This document shows, piece after piece, positions 56,730 to 64,000 of a stretch of DNA of 64,000 nucleotides. The position numbers and the translations under genes were made by a program. How positions within the stretch are numbered: the stretch's first letter is position 1; each line of letters opens with the position of its first letter. This stretch comes from Telopea speciosissima (lineage: Eukaryota; Streptophyta; Magnoliopsida; Proteales; Proteaceae), in contig NC_057920.1 in assembly GCF_018873765.1 (NCBI RefSeq), positions 48,286,828-48,350,827 on the forward strand, written 5' to 3'. The notes below the pieces were generated by a model that was given only the letters and a program-made list of their open reading frames with translations, was not told the origin of the DNA and did not search any database.

Positions 56730-57625
56730 CAAATTATAATATAAAACATGGGCACATAGGAAACATACCGTATCCATGAAACATTGTACTATAAAACTGG
56801 TCTTTATTCATCCAGTTCGATCATCCTGTCAGTCCAACAAAAAATAATCATTAAACTGATGGTTCAACGTGTAGGGTATTATAATTTGTTTCCCACTTCT
56901 CCTTTATCTACGCCCCCAATTCGTTGGCTGTGAATAGAGTCCCTCGTGTGTTACAGATGATAGAGGCTGCCGAATATCCTGAGGTTTTCTTGCATAGCCA
57001 GGAGGAGAGAGAGAGCTGTAGGTGGGAGAGGGATGGGGGAGAGGGAGAGGGAGAGGGCACGGGTAGGGGTGAGAGATGCAAAGGCAGCAAGGGGAAAGAG
57101 AACACTCTTCAGGCCAAATTTGGTATGATTTCTATTTCAATTTCAGATTGATTTCATGAAATTGTCAACAAATAGAATTTTTGTCAAAAAAGTAAAATCG
57201 TTTTGGTTGTATCAATAGGAAATATTTAAAAAACAAACCATTTGGCAGTTCAATTTATGAGAATAGATTTTCTATATTTCTTTGGGAAGGATGGTGGACT
57301 GGTGGTGGTGGCGGCGGCATGATGGTGGTGAGAACATTAGGAGACGAAGAAGGGTAGTGTTTTATTTTTAATATGAAATTACTACGTTACCTATCAAATT
57401 AACCGTGTGTTCATTAAAGAGCAAGAGTGAAATCAAATGAAATAGAAATTCTGAAAAAACTCCCTAGCTATTTTAGAATTTCTAATCCACTTGATTTCTA
57501 TTTCACTGAAATAAGATGCAAAAATCAAACCAAACAAATTTCGAAATACAAATCACCCCTGGAATTGAAATAGAAATCAGGGCTGAGCTAGGCAGTCTAG
57601 GACCTCGGGGTTGGGAAGGAAGTCT
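56730..57625. other. Intergenic stretch between the nested cluster and VPS15
   Basis: No gene recognised. A G/A-rich simple block at 57003-57070 and a GGTGGCGGC block at 57300-57330. Diffuse AT-rich sequence from 57110 to 57560 with weak inverted similarity at its ends. Confidence 0.5.
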
Positions 57626-58331
57626 TAGGGGTGTCAATTGGTCCGGTTCTGGGCTATTGGTCCAGTTCCTTAATGGTTCTAGTCCTAAGGGGTTAGGACC
57701 AGAACCGAACCAATAAGCTAATCGGTTCCAAACTTGAGATCCATGACCATTAACTAATGGGTGGGCCTATTCCGGTTCCTAAACGGTTCCAAGTAGTCCA
57801 ATAAAAAATTTTAAAAAAAATTTCCTAACACATGCTACATATATTTAATAATATTATAATAAGACACTAATTTCAATCACTTGAGAAATGATTCATTTTT
57901 TTTTTCAAATCACATAACTAGTCTATATTACCTCTTGTTTGGTATTAATTAATAAGTAGGAATACCACCACCCTCATAAGTTAGGATTATTTTAAGGTAT
58001 GTTCTTAAGTTAGCATTCCTAAATGAACCTTAAAAATTTTCAGTCAAATCTTTGGTAAAATAGTAGATGAGATAAGTTGTACTAGCCAAAATTGAAAAAC
58101 TAAACTAATAAAAGGGTTCTTAGCTCTCATGACCTTGAGTCTTAAGAATTAAGGTTAGAATGTGAATTTATTCCGGTTCCACCAGTTCCTAATTGGTGGA
58201 TTCGGAACCAGACCAATAACTTACCGGTAGATTTGGAATCGGACCAATAAGCTATTGGGTGGATCGATTCCGGTTCCTAATGGGTCGGTTTCGGTCCAAT
58301 TACCGGTTCTGGTCCAAAATTGACACCCCAT
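57626..58331. mobile_element. Inverted-repeat (hAT-like non-autonomous) element
   Basis: About 700 bp with ends GGGGTGTCAATT and AATTGACACCCC. The subterminal sequence is packed with CCGGTTC/GAACCGG and GGACC motifs in both orientations. GGGGTGTCAA-type termini with such motif density are typical of plant hAT-derived non-autonomous elements. I found no clear 8-bp target duplication, so the class is tentative. Confidence 0.6.
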
Positions 58332-58541
58332 AGTTCTAGTACAAACTACCAATGGGAGAATGAAAGTTTTACTTATAAAATAAGTATATCGTAGAGAATC
58401 TAGTATAAGGTGAGTACTATATTGAACGGTTAGGGTTTTTTTATTGCATTTAAAAGGATGAGATTACTCTGACCATTCCCTTTGAAATACTCAATATTTT
58501 TTGGTAATTAAAAAAAGGAAAAAGAGCTAAATGGAAAACCG

Positions 58542-58642
58542 TTCTCTGCGTGGGATGCAGGGGCCACGCCCAGAGACATGAGAGTGGAAATGTCTGGCGC
58601 ACCCCATGCGCGCGGCGTGGCCCCTGCGTCCCACGCAGAGAA
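58542..58642. repeat. GC-rich foldback (101 bp) just upstream of VPS15
   Basis: The left arm starts TTCTCTGCGTGGGATGCAGG and the right arm ends CCTGCGTCCCACGCAGAGAA. The arms are complementary over about 28 bases with one mismatch. Between them a second small hairpin (AGACAT/ATGTCT) is possible. It ends 141 bases before the VPS15 start codon, so it sits in the promoter or 5' UTR. Confidence 0.85.
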
Positions 58643-58722
58643 GACTCCCCAAATTGTTCAAGTTACTTGTGAATTACGGTTGAGGTTGGGCGTTTGAGGA
58701 GGCAAGGAGCAGAGAAAAGCTA

Positions 58723-58743
58723 ATGGGTATGCTGAAAACATGA
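58723..58743 (+). promoter_or_regulatory. Upstream ORF 1 of VPS15 (6 codons)
   Basis: ATG GGT ATG CTG AAA ACA followed by TGA, 40 bases before the main ATG, if the transcript starts upstream of it. Confidence 0.45.
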
Positions 58744-58783
58744 TAAGCAGAGGTTGGATTCCCAGAGAGAATCAAACAGATTA

Positions 58784-58784
<1 letters not shown>
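58740..58784 (+). promoter_or_regulatory. Upstream ORF 2, stop overlaps the VPS15 start (TAATG)
   Basis: Fourteen codons from the ATG at 58740, ending in TAA at 58782-58784. The last A of that stop is the first base of the VPS15 ATG. Overlaps uORF1 in another frame. Confidence 0.5.
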
Positions 58785-61717
<2,933 letters not shown>

Positions 61718-62763
61718 GTAAGCACCCTTTATCACATATCCCTCCAGGGTAAAAGTATAGAGATTGATATCATCATCTCTGAGTACAAGTTGTACTAGTT
61801 TTATCTTTAAGGCCATCTAGAAAATTTGGAAGTAAATACACAAATACAGCATTTATTTACCCTGATATTATCATGTATAATTATAGTAGTGAAATTGTGC
61901 ATGGTTTGTACTCGAAGCTATGCTGTTTTTATTCAGTCAATCATTTTTTAGTTCTGGAAGTTTGATCAGAAGATATCATCAGTAATTTTGAAACAATCTT
62001 TTTAAAAGCCTACTTTTTTCCATTCTGTCACTATCAGAAAAAAATATTGACTTGCAAATAGTTGGACATAACTTGCTCGTATAAATTTAGGTAACAATTT
62101 TAATTCTGTGATCACTACATTGGCACTCAAGCTTTGAGTTAACTGCAATACGACTACTGATAGAGTTTAATGGTGAACAGTAATAATAATATTACGAAAT
62201 ACATTTGAATGATGAAACAGGACTTGTTGTACCTGACTCTACTTAGTTTGGATAAGACTAATCGAGTTCATGTCTCTACTCTCCACATTGGAATTAAACT
62301 AGTGTCAATGATAGATATGAACTCCTTAATTGTAGTTGGAACACAATGCCTAATTTGTCATTCATATTTGACATAAATGCTTTTATATTCTTATCTATAG
62401 TCTCATCTGATTCCTATAAGCTGATAAGAGCTTGTAGTTTGTCTTTGGATTTCCTTGGGTAATTTAAAAAAAAACTCTAACGATGAATGGGAACCTTGTA
62501 GGATGAAGTATCATCATGTAAAGATGTGGTTTTAAGTTCGAGAGTAGCCACTATGTGCAAAAATGCCAAAGGTTAAGATTGTCTCCTGTCAACCCCTCTT
62601 GAGACTGTGCTGAAGTGAGACTTGCACCTTGATGCCGGACATTTGGGGGCTGCTCCTACTAGCCCTAGCCCAGGCCCAATTAGATACTCCAAGGGATAAG
62701 ATCTCAGGCCCAAGCCCAAGCCCTACCAGCCCTGCATTTTTAGTTTTTATTTCAGTTATTGCT
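61718..62763 (+). other. VPS15 intron 5, left part
   Basis: Intron following exon 5 (donor GTAAGC). AT-rich with no recognisable exon, repeat end or RNA. The next VPS15 exon was not found anywhere up to 64000. Confidence 0.6.
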
Positions 62764-63737
62764 GTAGAAGCAAGGTATTAAATTTCGCGATATATAGGTT
62801 TCTCGGGCCTACCGAGATATCTGAAATATGGCGAAATTTCGCCAAAATATTGCATTTTTTCTGCAATATTTCGGGAGTCCATCTCGGTGGGTTTTTGGCC
62901 ATATCTAGGCCTGATACTTCATGGACACCCTTATTTAAGCTAAATAAACACATTTAAACCTTCATATTGCAAAAAAATGAACTTAAAGTGGTGTTTTGGG
63001 CTTGCAACCTTGATTGACAGTATACGGTTGCCGACCCTAATGTATTTAAATAGTTAAATACACATTGATTAGGCAGTTAAAGACATAAAAGAAATTTAAA
63101 CAAACTAATTAAAACTCATAAGACATAATTCATAAATCATATTCTCATAAACTCCATAATAGTCAATGACTCAATAGTCAATACTCAATAGCTCAATAGT
63201 CAATACTTTAATAGGCAATACACAAAGTCACAGCTCACAAGTTCACAAATCAGTGAAATCACAACTTACAACTTGCAACTTACAACTTACAAGAGACAAG
63301 ACTCACAAGACTCACAAGTCACAACTCACAAGTGCTAATAATAGTTGCTGTGCCTTCCTGGCTCAACCCCACTCATGGCCCGCTGGAATTGACGTCCATT
63401 GCTCTCTGTTTGAAGGACATATGTGGACCACGGTATAGTTTCGGAGAAGAAACAAGTGTAGCTGGCCAAAAACAGCTTCTGCCTAGCTCTCGGTCGATAT
63501 TTTGAGTGTTAGCTGGCGAAATATGGTAATTATAATAATGAGTCACGTGAGGTCTTTTGTAACATTTCGGCGATATTTCGGTATATCGCCGAAATGTCCT
63601 GAAATGTTACGAAATATCGTCGAAATTTTGTCTTTTTTGGTTTCACCTTCACATCTCGTCTTGGCCCTACCGAAATTACCGAAATTTCGCGATATATCGG
63701 CGATATATTGCGAAATTTTGTACCATGTGTAGAAGTA
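62764..63737. mobile_element. Mutator-like non-autonomous element with ~9-bp TSD
   Basis: About 956 bp between GTAGAAGCA (62764-62772) and GTAGAAGTA (63729-63737), a 9-bp target duplication with one mismatch. The left end reads GGTATTAAATTTCGCGATAT. The right end, inverted, reads GGTACAAAATTTCGCAATAT. Both ends are dense in CGATAT/TTTCGG motifs. Nine-base duplications point to the Mutator superfamily. It lies in VPS15 intron 5 and has no transposase ORF. Confidence 0.7.
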
Positions 63738-64000
63738 GTTGTTAGGGAGTTATTTTCTGCAATTTTTTTGATTGAATTTTTAAAAGATTGTATTTTGAGA
63801 AGGAATGGGGAACAGAATTGAATAATGGAAAGAATGAATTGAGTTTTTGGCTGTGTGCGTGTGCACTCTCCTCCCCCCCCCTCTCCTCTTTTCCCCCAGC
63901 AATTCTTATTTTCCCTCTTCTTCTATTGCTTTTTCTTCTCACGGTTTCTCCTCTTCCCCCTGCAATTCTGATTTTCTTCCTGGATTCTCTTTCTTCCTTA
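63738..64000. other. Right edge, VPS15 intron 5 continued
   Basis: Pyrimidine-rich AT/CT sequence (63865-64000) with C runs. No exon recognised before the window ends. Confidence 0.5.

Noticed and set aside
57110..57560. Possible MITE with inverted ends around TTTCTATTTC motifs
   Set aside because: The inverted similarity is weak, AT-rich and without a target duplication. It could be chance.

Overview
The window is nuclear DNA of a flowering plant. It holds spliced genes with GT-AG introns, a NAC transcription factor (a family specific to plants), a plant-type VPS15, and LTR retrotransposons of the plant lineages Athila, Tekay/Del-type chromovirus and Tat/Ogre. I cannot name the species.

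Layout. 1-4.1 kb: 5'-truncated LINE copies on the minus strand and a small Tourist-like MITE. 4.1-7.6 kb: a three-exon NAC gene (+) with a LINE 3' fragment and microsatellites in its long second intron. 8-13 kb: two further degenerate LINE copies on the minus strand, the second abutting a probable Tat-type LTR (12.97-13.9 kb). 13.9-15.3 kb: nothing coding. 15.3-56.7 kb: one nested retrotransposon cluster. 56.7-58.7 kb: intergenic DNA with two inverted-repeat elements. 58.78 kb to the right edge: the first five exons of VPS15 (+), whose fifth intron runs out of the window and carries a MULE-like element.

The nest can be resolved to single-base junctions. A Ty1/copia element (5' part missing; 3' LTR 56024-56729) was hit in its reverse transcriptase by a minus-strand Ty3/gypsy chromovirus (16528-53180, TSD GACAT). 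The chromovirus's left LTR was hit by a plus-strand Athila element (17019-40029, TSD AGTTC/AGCTC). The Athila integrase was hit by a minus-strand Tat/Ogre-type element (23829-36222, TSD GATGT). Separately, a LINE entered the copia RNase H (54007-55302) and a hAT-type MITE entered the right chromovirus LTR (52019-52661, TSD GTTTTAAT). With insertions subtracted, the two chromovirus LTRs come to 2564 and 2563 bp, which supports the reconstruction. Hand-counted LTR divergence in small samples falls in the order the nesting predicts.

The items most worth a second look are: (1) a plus-strand ORF of 348 codons, antisense inside the chromovirus, with its own TATA box and probable 5'-UTR intron; (2) a 79-bp GT-AG intron-like interruption between chromovirus gag and protease; (3) three successive tandem-repeat arrays inside a gag-only Tat/Ogre element, including a higher-order repeat of about 170 bp; (4) palindrome clusters in that element's LTRs, and loss of the TATA box from only the promoter-side LTR; (5) a GC-rich foldback and a stop/start-overlapping uORF just upstream of VPS15. 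All retroelement coding regions are broken, and many stops sit where Gln or Trp codons are expected, as C-to-T decay of methylated DNA would give.
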